A stretch of 64,000 nt of DNA from Actinomycetota bacterium (GTDB taxonomy: Bacteria > Actinomycetota > Actinomycetes > Propionibacteriales > Propionibacteriaceae), in the NCBI GenBank assembly GCA_020161755.1, contig JAIUOS010000020.1, positions 1-64,000 on the forward strand, given 5' to 3'. Within the stretch, counting starts at the first letter, position 1. The number at the start of each line of letters is the position of its first letter. Positions 20,688 through 28,643 of the stretch are shown here, piece by piece. The notes under the pieces are model-generated. The model worked only from the letters and a program-made list of their open reading frames with translations, was not told where the DNA came from and searched no databases. Both the position numbers and the translations under genes were made by a program.

Positions 20688-20718
20688 CTTTACCGGTACA
20701 GGTTCTGTATCGGTAAAG
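20688..20718. promoter_or_regulatory. Probable LacI-type operator
   Basis: Imperfect inverted repeat CTTTACCGGTACAG (20688-20701) and CTGTATCGGTAAAG (20705-20718), one mismatch per arm pair and a 3-bp centre. It lies 25 bp before the alpha-glucosidase start and 55 bp before the lacI-type gene, in the right place to repress both. Confidence 0.75.
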
Positions 20719-20743
20719 AACCTTCGGCCCAGGAAAGAGATTC

Positions 20744-22432
20744 ATGACCGCGTTGCTTCCGGCGAGCTCCGTCGCCGCCGACCTCGACTGGTGGCGCCAC
20801 GCCGTGGTGTACCAGATCTACCCGCGCAGCTTCGCCGACAGCAACGGCGACGGGGTCGGGGACATCAACGGCATCCGTTCGAGGATCGGCTACCTGGCGG
20901 GCCTGGGGATCGACGCGATCTGGATCAACCCGTGGTACCCCTCGCCGATGAAGGACGCCGGCTACGACGTCTCCGACTACCGCGCGATCGAGCCGGTGTT
21001 CGGCACGATGGCGGACGCCGAGGCGCTGATCGCCGAGGCGCACGCCGCCGGCATCCGGGTGATCCTCGACATCGTCCCCAACCACACCTCCGACCAGCAC
21101 CGCTGGTTCATCGACGCCCTGGCCGCAGGCCCGGGCTCGCCCGAGCGCGACCGGTTCATCTTCCGTGACGGACGCGGCCCCGGCGGCGACCTGCCCCCCA
21201 ACGACTGGCGCAGCGAGTTCGGCGGCCCCGCCTGGACCCGGGTCACCGAGGCCGACGGCCGTCCCGGCCAGTGGTACCTGCGGCTGTTCGCCCCCGAGCA
21301 GCCGGACGTGAACTGGAACCACCCCGACATCCACGACGAGTTCACCCAGACCCTGCGGTTCTGGTTCGACCGCGGTGTCGACGGGTTCCGTATCGACGTG
21401 GCCCACGGCCTGGTCAAGGACGGGGAGCTGTCCGACATCGACGGCCTGCCGTTCCCGCTGCCCGACGGCACCCCCGAGGGTGTCGACCACCCGCACTGGG
21501 ACCAGCCGGGCGTCCACGACATCTTCCGCACGTGGCGTGCGGTCGCCGACTCCTACGACGGCCCGCGGGTGTTCTGCGGCGAGATCTGGGTCGGGCGCGA
21601 CCACCGGCTGACCGCCTACCTGCGTCCCGACGAACTGCACACCGCGTTCAACTTCAACTTCTTGATGGCGCCGTGGCTGGCCGGGCCGCTGCGCGCGACG
21701 ATCACCTCGACCCTGGCCGCGCACGCCGCGGTCGGCGCCCCCGCCACCTGGGTGCTGGGCAACCACGACGTGTGCCGTCCGGTCTCCCGCTACGCCCGCC
21801 CGCAGGAGCAGGTGAAGCCCGGGTTCCCGTCCCTGCAGGGCTACCTCGCCCTGCCCGCCGACCTGGAGGTCGGACGCCGCCGCGCCCGCGCCGCGGCCCT
21901 GCTGAGCCTGGCACTGCCGGGCGGCGCCTACGTGTTCGAGGGCGAGGAGCTGGGACTGCCCGAGGTCGAGGACATCCCGCTGGCCGCGCGGCAGGACCCG
22001 ACGGTGGCCGGCACCAACGGGGAGAACATCGGACGCGACGGCTGCCGGGTGCCGGTGCCGTGGACGACCGGCGGCTCCAGCTTCGGCTTCGGCCCGGACG
22101 GCGGCGACGCCCCCTGGTTGCCGCAGCCGGCCGAGTGGGGCGCGTCCAGCGTCGAGGCCGAGCAGGGCGACCCGTCCTCCAGCCTCGAGCTGTACCGGAC
22201 GGCGCTCGCCGTCCGCGCCGCCAACCCGGCGCTCGGCGACGGGGAGCTGACCTGGGTCGAGGCCGGCCCGACCGCGCTCGCCTTCACCCGTGAGCCCGGC
22301 TTCGGCTGCTGGGTGAACCTCGGCGCGGAGCCGCTGCCCCTGCCCGCGGGCGCGACCGTGCTGGTGTCCAGCGAACCGCTCGTCGACGGCGCGCTGCCGG
22401 CCGACACGGCCGCGTGGCTCCAGCTGGCCTGA
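20744..22432 (+). CDS. GH13 alpha-glucosidase
   Basis: 562 residues with all GH13 signatures: VVYQIYPRSFADSNGDGVGD at 21-40, the conserved VPNH at about 111, GFRIDVAHGL with nucleophile Asp218, GEIWVG with acid/base Glu280, and LGNHD with Asp342. QIYPRSF and the MKDAGYDVSDY loop are those of the oligo-1,6-glucosidase/alpha-glucosidase subgroup that acts on short alpha-glucosides in the cytoplasm. No signal peptide is seen. AGGAAAGAG lies before the ATG. It is paired divergently with the LacI regulator, and no sugar transporter is adjacent. Confidence 0.92.
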   Translation: MTALLPASSVAADLDWWRHAVVYQIYPRSFADSNGDGVGDINGIRSRIGYLAGLGIDAIWINPWYPSPMKDAGYDVSDYRAIEPVFGTMADAEALIAEAHAAGIRVILDIVPNHTSDQHRWFIDALAAGPGSPERDRFIFRDGRGPGGDLPPNDWRSEFGGPAWTRVTEADGRPGQWYLRLFAPEQPDVNWNHPDIHDEFTQTLRFWFDRGVDGFRIDVAHGLVKDGELSDIDGLPFPLPDGTPEGVDHPHWDQPGVHDIFRTWRAVADSYDGPRVFCGEIWVGRDHRLTAYLRPDELHTAFNFNFLMAPWLAGPLRATITSTLAAHAAVGAPATWVLGNHDVCRPVSRYARPQEQVKPGFPSLQGYLALPADLEVGRRRARAAALLSLALPGGAYVFEGEELGLPEVEDIPLAARQDPTVAGTNGENIGRDGCRVPVPWTTGGSSFGFGPDGGDAPWLPQPAEWGASSVEAEQGDPSSSLELYRTALAVRAANPALGDGELTWVEAGPTALAFTREPGFGCWVNLGAEPLPLPAGATVLVSSEPLVDGALPADTAAWLQLA

Positions 22433-22440
22433 GCCCCGCC

Positions 22441-22511
22441 CGAAACGAAAGGGGACTGTCCCCTTTCGTTTCGGTCGGGTGGACCGGAAGGGGACAGTCC
22501 CCTTTTGGTCC
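22441..22511. repeat. Two GGGGACNGTCCCC palindromes
   Basis: First: 16-bp perfect arms, CGAAACGAAAGGGGAC and complement, at 22441-22473 around a single T. Second: 22481-22511, arms GGACCGGAAGGGGAC and GTCCCCTTTTGGTCC, two mismatches, single-A centre. They lie just after the alpha-glucosidase stop. The first is repeated almost exactly at 31380-31410. Confidence 0.85.
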
Positions 22512-22553
22512 GCCGGACGCGGGGACGCCGCGTCCCCTTAGGGTGAGCGGACC

Positions 22554-23069
22554 ATGACCGCCCTGATCGTCACCGAATCACTGTTCGGCAACACGCTCGC
22601 CATCGCCGAGGCGATCGGGGCGGGTCTCGCCGAAGTGCGCGGACGCGGCCAGGTACGCCTCGTGCACGCCTCCGAAGCGCCGGACGCCCTCCCGGACGAC
22701 GTCGACCTCCTCGTGGTCGGCGCACCCACGCACACGCTGTCGCTGCCCAACGCCGGCAGCCGGCGCCACGCCGCCCGCGAGGGCGCCCCCGAAGCCGCCC
22801 CCAGCGGCGTGCGGGAGTGGATCGCGGCCGTCGAGATCCCCCCGGGCCTGCGGGTCGCCACCTTCGACACGTCCATCCACACCCGGATTCAGCTCGGCAC
22901 CGCCGCGCGCGCGGCCGCCGGCACCCTGCGCCGGCGCGGCGCCGACACGACCGTCGGCCCGTCCTTCTGGGTCACCGGTATGGAGGGTCCGCTGGCGGAC
23001 GGCGAGCTCGGCCGAGCGACCGCCTGGGGCCGGACGCTCGCCGGCGCCGCGGCGTCCGCCGGGGCCTGA
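22554..23069 (+). CDS. Flavodoxin-like protein
   Basis: 171 residues. The N-terminus TALIVTESLFGNTLAIAEAIGAGL carries the FMN phosphate-binding loop (TESLFGNT), and DVDLLVVGAPTHTLSLP is the second flavin loop of the flavodoxin fold. Residues 67-80 are a basic, charged insertion (GSRRHAAREGAPEA). The redox partner is not identified. It precedes an aldo/keto reductase by 100 bp on the same strand. The ribosome site before the ATG is weak. Confidence 0.8.
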   Translation: MTALIVTESLFGNTLAIAEAIGAGLAEVRGRGQVRLVHASEAPDALPDDVDLLVVGAPTHTLSLPNAGSRRHAAREGAPEAAPSGVREWIAAVEIPPGLRVATFDTSIHTRIQLGTAARAAAGTLRRRGADTTVGPSFWVTGMEGPLADGELGRATAWGRTLAGAAASAGA

Positions 23070-23169
23070 GCGCCCGGGAGCGCCGGGGACGGCCCAGCGC
23101 CCAGTTTCAGCGAATCGTCCGAGCGTGTCCGGCGCAGGCCGTACCGTGAGGGAGTCACCGAGGAGGATC

Positions 23170-24033
23170 ATGCAGAACCGCAGCATCGGAAACCGTCAGG
23201 TGAGCGCGATCGGTCTGGGCGCGATGCCCATGTCGGTCGCCGGCCGGCCCGACCGCGAGCAGGCGCTCGCCACCATCCACGCGGCGCTGGACGCCGGGGT
23301 CACCCTGATCGACACCGCCGACGCCTACTGCCTGGACGACAGCGAGGTGGGCCACAACGAGCTGCTGATCGCCGAGGCCCTGCGCACCTACGGCGCCGAC
23401 ACCAGCCACGTCCTGGTCGCCACCAAGGGCGGCCACCTGCGTCCGGGCGGCGCCTGGACGGTCAACGGCGATCCCGCCTACCTGAAGGGCGCCGCGAAGG
23501 CGTCCGCCGCCCGCCTCGGCGTGGCGGCGATCGGCCTGTACCAGTTCCACCGCCCCGACCCGGCCGTGCCCTACGCCGACTCCGTCGGTGCGCTGGCCGA
23601 GCTGCTGGACGAGGGCGTGATCGAGATGGCCGGCATCTCCAACGCCTCGGTCGAGCAGATCGACCTGGCCCGCAGCATCCTCGGCGAGCGCCTGGTCTCG
23701 GTGCAGAACCGCTTCAGCCCGCAGCACACGTCCGCGATGGCCGAGCTCGAGCACTGCGCGGAGCTGGGGCTGGCGTTCCTGCCCTGGAGCCCGCTCGGCG
23801 GCATCGGCCGGGCCTCCCAGGTCGGTGCCACCCAGAGCGCGATGTCGGAGATCGCGCGCGCCCGGGAGGTGTCGCCCTACCAGGTCGTGCTGGCGTGGGA
23901 ACTGGCGCTGGCGCCCGTGGTGATCCCGATTCCCGGCGCGTCCCGGCCGTCCTCGATCACCGACTCGGCCCTCGCCGCCGACCTCGAACTCGACCCCTCG
24001 GAATTGGTGCGGATCGACAACTATCTGGTCTGA
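23170..24033 (+). CDS. Aldo/keto reductase
   Basis: 287 residues from the ATG at 23170, preceded by GAGGAGG. The catalytic tetrad is visible: Asp and Tyr in LIDTADAYC (about 48-56), Lys in VATKGG (about 92) and His in YQFHRPD (about 128). The NADPH-binding end is VIPIPGASRPSSI. It is a (beta/alpha)8 NADPH-dependent oxidoreductase of the general AKR type, shorter than potassium-channel-beta-like members. The substrate is unknown. Confidence 0.9.
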   Translation: MQNRSIGNRQVSAIGLGAMPMSVAGRPDREQALATIHAALDAGVTLIDTADAYCLDDSEVGHNELLIAEALRTYGADTSHVLVATKGGHLRPGGAWTVNGDPAYLKGAAKASAARLGVAAIGLYQFHRPDPAVPYADSVGALAELLDEGVIEMAGISNASVEQIDLARSILGERLVSVQNRFSPQHTSAMAELEHCAELGLAFLPWSPLGGIGRASQVGATQSAMSEIARAREVSPYQVVLAWELALAPVVIPIPGASRPSSITDSALAADLELDPSELVRIDNYLV

Positions 24034-24054
24034 GTCTCGACCCGCCCTTCGTAC

Positions 24055-24074
24055 TGTCACCCCTTTGGGGGACA
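24055..24074. promoter_or_regulatory. TGTC-N12-GACA palindrome upstream of secreted hydrolase
   Basis: TGTCACCCCTTTGGGGGACA, a match to the 20-bp motif found in multiple copies around the pilus genes (60.3-62.6 kb). It lies 66 bp before the TAP-like hydrolase start and 22 bp after the aldo/keto reductase stop. Confidence 0.55.
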
Positions 24075-24139
24075 AGACCTGTCCTTCCGCGGGACGGACG
24101 GTATATTGGCGGCGCCCGGGTTCTCAACAAAGGGAAAGC

Positions 24140-25972
24140 ATGGCCGTCTTCCCGTCCCCCCGAGTTTGGGGCTTCGCGATGCTTGCGGCGAGCGTGACGC
24201 TGCCGCTCGCCGTGATGACGGCGACCCCTGCGCAGGCCGCGGACAAGACCAGCACCACCGAAGCGCGCCGTGTCGACCGGGTGAAGACGCCCAGGATCAC
24301 CTGGGTCGAGGACGAGGCCAACGGCGGCTACACCGGCTCGGTGAAGGTGCCGCTGGACTACGACAAGCCCACCGGGTCGACGGTGAAGATCGCGCTGTTC
24401 AAGGTGCCGGCCGCCGACCCCGCGCACAAGATCGGTACGCTGTTCCTCAACCCGGGCGGACCGGGCGGCTCCGGCGTCGACATGGCCGAGGGCGCCACCA
24501 GCTTCCTGTCCCAGTCGGTGCTCGACCGCTTCGACATCGTCGGCTTCGACCCCCGCGGCACCAACCGGTCCACCACGGTGAACTGCTTCTCCAGCACGAC
24601 CAAGCAGGCCGTGGCGCTGTCCGGCCTCGGCGGGTCGTTCCCGACCTCCACCCAGCAGAGCGCCTTCATCTCGGCCGCGGCCAAGCTCGCGTCCGCCTGT
24701 TCGAAGTACGGGGTCAAGCTGGCCTCCGCGATGTCGACCGCCGAGGTCGCCCGCGACATGGACGTCCTGCGCCGCGCCGTCGGTGACAAGAAGCTGAACT
24801 TCCTCGGGTTCTCCTACGGCTCCTACCTCGGAGAGGTGTACGCGAACCTGTTCCCCGACCGCTTCCGGTCGATCGCGATCGACGGTGTCGTCGACCCGGT
24901 CGCGTGGGCCGGCACCACGGTGACGAACTCCGTGCCCGCCAGCATCCGCGGCAAGGCCGGCGAGGCCAGCTGGAACGCCCTGGTGGCCGGGCTCAAGGCC
25001 TGCGCGGAGGCTCCTGAGGGCTACTGCCCACTGTCGGACCCGCAGGCCGACTTCGACGCGGTCGCGGCCAAGCTGAAGACGAAGTCGCTGCACATCGGCG
25101 ACGACGCCACGGGCTACGACTACAGCTACACCGACCTGATCTCCGACGTGCACACGCTGCTGTACTACCCCGAGGGCATGGACTACGTGGCCCAGGTCGT
25201 CGCGGCGCTGAAGCAGATGATCGACGACGGCACCGAGACCACCACCGGCAGCGAGGCGTCCGAGCAGGCGGCGAGCCTGGTCCGGGCGTTCCACCGCAAG
25301 CTGGCGTCGTACGAGGTGGGCTACGACAACTCGCTGGAGGCCTACTCCGGGGTGCTCTGCACCGACGCCTACCAGCCGTCCAGCGCCAACTCGTGGGTGC
25401 TCGCCACCACGAAGTCGAACTCCCGGGCGCCGCACTTCGGCCAGCTGTGGGGCTGGTCGGACGTGCAGTGCGCCACCAGTTCGTGGAAGGCCAAGGACGA
25501 GGACGCCTACCACGGCACCTACAGCCGCACCACCGTCGCCCCGGTGCTGATCGTGGGCAACTACCACGACCCGGCCACGAACTACGCGGGCGCGGTGCAG
25601 GCCTCGGTGCTGATGCCGAACAGCGTCCTGCTGCGCAGCGACTCCTGGGGCCACACCGCCTACGGCACGTCCGACTGCGTCACCGACACGGTCGACACCT
25701 ACCTGCTGACCGGCGCCATTCCCGCCGGCACCGCCGAAACCGTCTGCACCGGCGACGTGCAGCCGTTCACGGTCGACCCGGACGGCTCCGAGCCGCCCTC
25801 CTCCACCGACGACGACGACACCACGACGGCGGAGAAGAAGAAGACGTCGTCCTCCTCGCGGAGCACGACGTCGTCCACCACCACCAGCGACAGCAGCGCC
25901 GACACCGTGTCGGTGCCGACCCGCAAGGGTCTGCCGCCGGTCACGTTGCCGCTGCCGTCCACCCACCGCTAG
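24140..25972 (+). CDS. Secreted alpha/beta hydrolase, tripeptidyl aminopeptidase (TAP-like) family
   Basis: 610 residues from the ATG at 24140 (AAAGGG upstream). A signal peptide ends at about residue 33 (TATPAQAADK). The hydrolase core has the oxyanion loop LFLNPGGPGGSG (102-113), GFDPRGTNRST and the nucleophile elbow GFSYGSYLGE with Ser225. The TAP-like C-terminal domain supplies HDP (Asp) and SWGHTAYG (His). The last ~60 residues are Ser/Thr-rich and low-complexity. Family members cleave N-terminal tripeptides or esters outside the cell. No wall-anchor motif is present. Confidence 0.88.
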   Translation: MAVFPSPRVWGFAMLAASVTLPLAVMTATPAQAADKTSTTEARRVDRVKTPRITWVEDEANGGYTGSVKVPLDYDKPTGSTVKIALFKVPAADPAHKIGTLFLNPGGPGGSGVDMAEGATSFLSQSVLDRFDIVGFDPRGTNRSTTVNCFSSTTKQAVALSGLGGSFPTSTQQSAFISAAAKLASACSKYGVKLASAMSTAEVARDMDVLRRAVGDKKLNFLGFSYGSYLGEVYANLFPDRFRSIAIDGVVDPVAWAGTTVTNSVPASIRGKAGEASWNALVAGLKACAEAPEGYCPLSDPQADFDAVAAKLKTKSLHIGDDATGYDYSYTDLISDVHTLLYYPEGMDYVAQVVAALKQMIDDGTETTTGSEASEQAASLVRAFHRKLASYEVGYDNSLEAYSGVLCTDAYQPSSANSWVLATTKSNSRAPHFGQLWGWSDVQCATSSWKAKDEDAYHGTYSRTTVAPVLIVGNYHDPATNYAGAVQASVLMPNSVLLRSDSWGHTAYGTSDCVTDTVDTYLLTGAIPAGTAETVCTGDVQPFTVDPDGSEPPSSTDDDDTTTAEKKKTSSSSRSTTSSTTTSDSSADTVSVPTRKGLPPVTLPLPSTHR

Positions 25973-26571
25973 GACGCCGGCGCGAGGTGCGGACGCGACC
26001 GATCCGCCGGGGTAATGGTGAATGCAATCGCCCTTCCGCAGGACGCGGCCACAGCGCTCGGACGGCGCTCCGAGCGGCGCGGAGGCGTCCATCACCCCTG
26101 CTCATCCGGCGTTCGCGGCACCCTCGGATGACGATGGGCAATTCTACGACGTGATTTCCGGACTCGTCCTGTCCGGGAGGGCCTATGGTGAATTGCACCA
26201 GGGGGAGGCAACTGCCGCTGGATAGCCTTCGGATCCCGCACGAACCGGGGGGCGAGTGCAGGGAATGGATCCGAGACCCGCCTCAGGGCGCACGGCGCGT
26301 TTGACTGGCCTCAAGAGCCGCCGCTCAGCGAGACGTCTCGATGTCCTCCGAATCAACCGGCTATCCGCGCACAACGGCAGGCTTCGACCAGGTTGGCGAT
26401 GGGGTTTCTCGGTTGGGGGACCGTGGGACTCGGGGGACGTCGCTCCGGACGAAGGACAAGCCTCGGCCGGCCCGGAATAATTCCGGGCCGGCTTGGCTTT
26501 GTTCCGACGTTTGCACCGACTCTCGGCGATGGCGCCGTCCACCCGAACGACCCGATCAGGAAGACGTGCTG
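25973..26571 (+). other. Gene-free 600-bp region, probable structured leader of the DHA2 exporter
   Basis: No convincing coding region is seen here; short open frames lack ribosome sites and family resemblance. The segment from about 26190 is rich in short complementary G/C runs and ends in a strong hairpin (26466-26492) 80 nt before the exporter start. This arrangement suggests a regulated untranslated leader. It does not match a riboswitch class I can name with confidence. Confidence 0.4.
26466..26492 (+). terminator. Hairpin (terminator or attenuator) before the DHA2 exporter
   Basis: Perfect 13-bp arms GCCGGCCCGGAAT and complement around a single A, followed by TTGGCTTTGTT, which gives a partial U-rich tail. 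Located in the 5' region of the exporter gene with no gene immediately upstream to terminate. Confidence 0.65.
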
Positions 26572-28035
26572 ATGACCGCCGCGCAGGAAGACCTCCAGAC
26601 CTCACCGGCCGACCAACTGCCGCCGCACGCCGTGCAGGTGCTGGCCGTGCTGCTGGTGGGCGCGTTCGTCGTGATCCTCAACGAGACCGCCCTCAACGTG
26701 GCGCTGTCGCGGATCATGACGGATCTGTCCATCGACGAGCGCACCGCCCAGTGGCTGACCACCGGCTTCATGCTGACGATGGCCGTGGTCATCCCGATCA
26801 CCGGCTGGGTGATGGAACGCTGGCCGACCCGGACGGTGTTCGCGCTGGCCATGTCGCTGTTCAGCATCGGCACGCTGGTGGCCGCGCTCAGCTGGACGTT
26901 CCCGAGCCTGCTGGCCGGACGGCTCGTGCAGGCCAGCGGCACGGCGATCATGATGCCGCTGCTGATGACGACGGTGATGGAGCTGGTGCCGCCCAGCCGG
27001 CGCGGACGGATCATGGGCACGATCAGCCTGGTGATCTCGGCGGCTCCCGCGATCGGCCCGACGATGTCGGGCATCATCCTGCAGTACCTGCCGTGGCGGT
27101 TCGTGTTCGTCCTCGTGCTGCCGATCGCGCTCACCGTGCTGCTGATCGGGTGGCGCCGCGTGCCCAACCTCAACGAACCGGTGAAGGTGAAGCTGGACGC
27201 GCTCAGCGTGCCGCTCGCCGCGTTCGGGTTCGGCGGCCTGGTCTACGGGCTCAGCCTCGTCGGCAGCCCCACCGCCGGCGCGATGCTCGAGGTGTCCCTG
27301 GCCGTCGGTGCGGTGTCGCTGGCGCTGTTCGTGTGGCGCCAACTGGTGCTGCAGCGCACCGACTCCGCGCTGCTCGACCTGCGCACGTTCAGCCACCCGA
27401 TCTTCGCCACCGCCGTCGGCGTCATGGCCATCGCGATGGCGGTGCTGTTCGGCACGATCATCGCCCTGCCGCTGATCCTCCAGACCGTGATGCATGCCGA
27501 GCCGTTGTCGGTCGGGCTGCTGTTGCTCCCGGGCGCCCTGCTGACCGGCCTGCTCGGACCGGTGGTCGGGCGGTTGTACGACATGGTGGGCCCGCGGTGG
27601 CTGATGGTGCCGGGGTCGCTGGCGGTGCTGGCGTCCTTCGCGCTGCTCTCCCAGCTGGCGGTCACCACGCCGACCTGGCAGCTGCTGGTGGCCCACATCC
27701 TGATGAGCGTGGGGTTGGCGTTCATGTTCACCCCGCTGTTCACGATCTCGCTGGGCTCGCTGCCGCCGCACCTGTACGGGCACGGCTCGGCGATGGTCGG
27801 CACCGTCCAGCAGGTCGCCGGCGCGGCCGGGACGGCGCTGTTCGTCACCGTGATGTCCACGGTCTCCTCCCGTCAGCCGGCGGGTACCGGCGCGGAGAAG
27901 GCGATGGCGGCGGGCGCGCGCACGGCCTTCCTCACCGTCGGCCTGATCTGGCTGCTCGGGATCGCCGCGACCCTGTTCCTGCGCAAGCCGGAGGACCAAC
28001 CGGACGCCCCGCACGGCGCACCCGGCGTCCACTGA
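26572..28035 (+). CDS. MFS transporter, DHA2 (EmrB/QacA) drug-exporter family
   Basis: 487 residues from the ATG at 26572 (AGGAAG upstream). The sequence is mostly hydrophobic and consistent with 14 membrane helices. DHA2 features include VVILNETALNVALSRIMTDL in helix 1 (motif D1-like), WLTTGFMLTMAVVIPITGWV in helix 2, and the loop PPSRRGRIMG; motif C-like GPTMSGIILQ follows. Members export cationic drugs, dyes or metabolites with proton antiport. The location behind a hairpin leader suggests inducible expression. Substrates are not predictable. Confidence 0.9.
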   Translation: MTAAQEDLQTSPADQLPPHAVQVLAVLLVGAFVVILNETALNVALSRIMTDLSIDERTAQWLTTGFMLTMAVVIPITGWVMERWPTRTVFALAMSLFSIGTLVAALSWTFPSLLAGRLVQASGTAIMMPLLMTTVMELVPPSRRGRIMGTISLVISAAPAIGPTMSGIILQYLPWRFVFVLVLPIALTVLLIGWRRVPNLNEPVKVKLDALSVPLAAFGFGGLVYGLSLVGSPTAGAMLEVSLAVGAVSLALFVWRQLVLQRTDSALLDLRTFSHPIFATAVGVMAIAMAVLFGTIIALPLILQTVMHAEPLSVGLLLLPGALLTGLLGPVVGRLYDMVGPRWLMVPGSLAVLASFALLSQLAVTTPTWQLLVAHILMSVGLAFMFTPLFTISLGSLPPHLYGHGSAMVGTVQQVAGAAGTALFVTVMSTVSSRQPAGTGAEKAMAAGARTAFLTVGLIWLLGIAATLFLRKPEDQPDAPHGAPGVH

Positions 28036-28051
28036 TCGGTAGGCTCGCCGC

Positions 28052-28528
28052 GTGCCCACACCCGAGTTCATCCTCGCCCTGCGCGAGAAGGTCGGCACCA
28101 CCCGGTTGTGGCTGTCCGGTGCGACCGCTGTGGTGGTACGGGACGGTACCGAGGGCGAGGAGGTGCTGCTGGTGCGGCGGGCCGACAACGGGGAGTGGAC
28201 GCCGGTGGCCGGCATCGTCGACCCGGGCGAGCAGCCGCACCTGACCGCCGTCCGGGAGGTCGCCGAGGAGGCCGACGTGATCGCCGAGGTGGAGCGCCTG
28301 GTCTGGCTGACCGTGAGCGATGTGATCACCTACGGCAACGGCGACGAGACCCAGTACATCGACCACGTGTTCCGGTGCCGCTGGCTCAGCGGCGTCCCCT
28401 ACCCCGCCGACGGCGAGGCCAGCGAGGCCGCGTTCTTCGGAGTCGACGCGATGCCGTCCATGTCGCCGCGACACACCGAGCAGGTCCGGGTCGCGCTGGC
28501 CGATGAGCCCGAGACCCGCCTCGGCTGA
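28052..28528 (+). CDS. Nudix hydrolase
   Basis: 158 residues from a GTG at 28052, 16 bp after the exporter gene. The Nudix box is GIVDPGEQPHLTAVREVAEE (about 54-73), matching GX5EX7REUXEE; the usual Gly two residues later is replaced by Asp. The family hydrolyses nucleoside diphosphates linked to another group X. The substrate (for example an oxidised nucleotide or NDP-sugar) is unknown. It is probably co-transcribed with the exporter. Confidence 0.88.
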   Translation: MPTPEFILALREKVGTTRLWLSGATAVVVRDGTEGEEVLLVRRADNGEWTPVAGIVDPGEQPHLTAVREVAEEADVIAEVERLVWLTVSDVITYGNGDETQYIDHVFRCRWLSGVPYPADGEASEAAFFGVDAMPSMSPRHTEQVRVALADEPETRLG

Positions 28529-28537
28529 CTTCGCCAC

Positions 28538-28585
28538 CGAATTGTCCCCTCGCCACCGGAATTCCGGTGGCGAGGGGACAATTCG
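28538..28585. repeat. 48-bp perfect palindrome
   Basis: Starts CGAATTGTCCCCTCGCCACC at 28538 and reads identically on the other strand, centred on GGAATTCC (28558-28565). It has no loop and lies 9 bp after the Nudix stop. It shares GGGGACA with the other dispersed palindromes. It could terminate transcription or form a cruciform. Confidence 0.9.
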
Positions 28586-28643
28586 GGAGCGAACCGGCGG
28601 GACGCGGGTGGCGAGTCCAGCCGACAGGACGGGAGGATGACGC

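Noticed and set aside
23957-26095. A 712-codon minus-strand frame opposite the TAP-like hydrolase.
   Set aside because: Val/Gly/Arg-rich antisense shadow; the plus strand has signal peptide and catalytic motifs.
26022-26225. Small 67-codon frame upstream of the DHA2 exporter.
   Set aside because: No ribosome site and no domain; better explained as untranslated leader.
26190-26500. Possible c-di-AMP (ydaO) or guanidine riboswitch before the exporter.
   Set aside because: Only scattered resemblance to the conserved cores; not enough to name a class.
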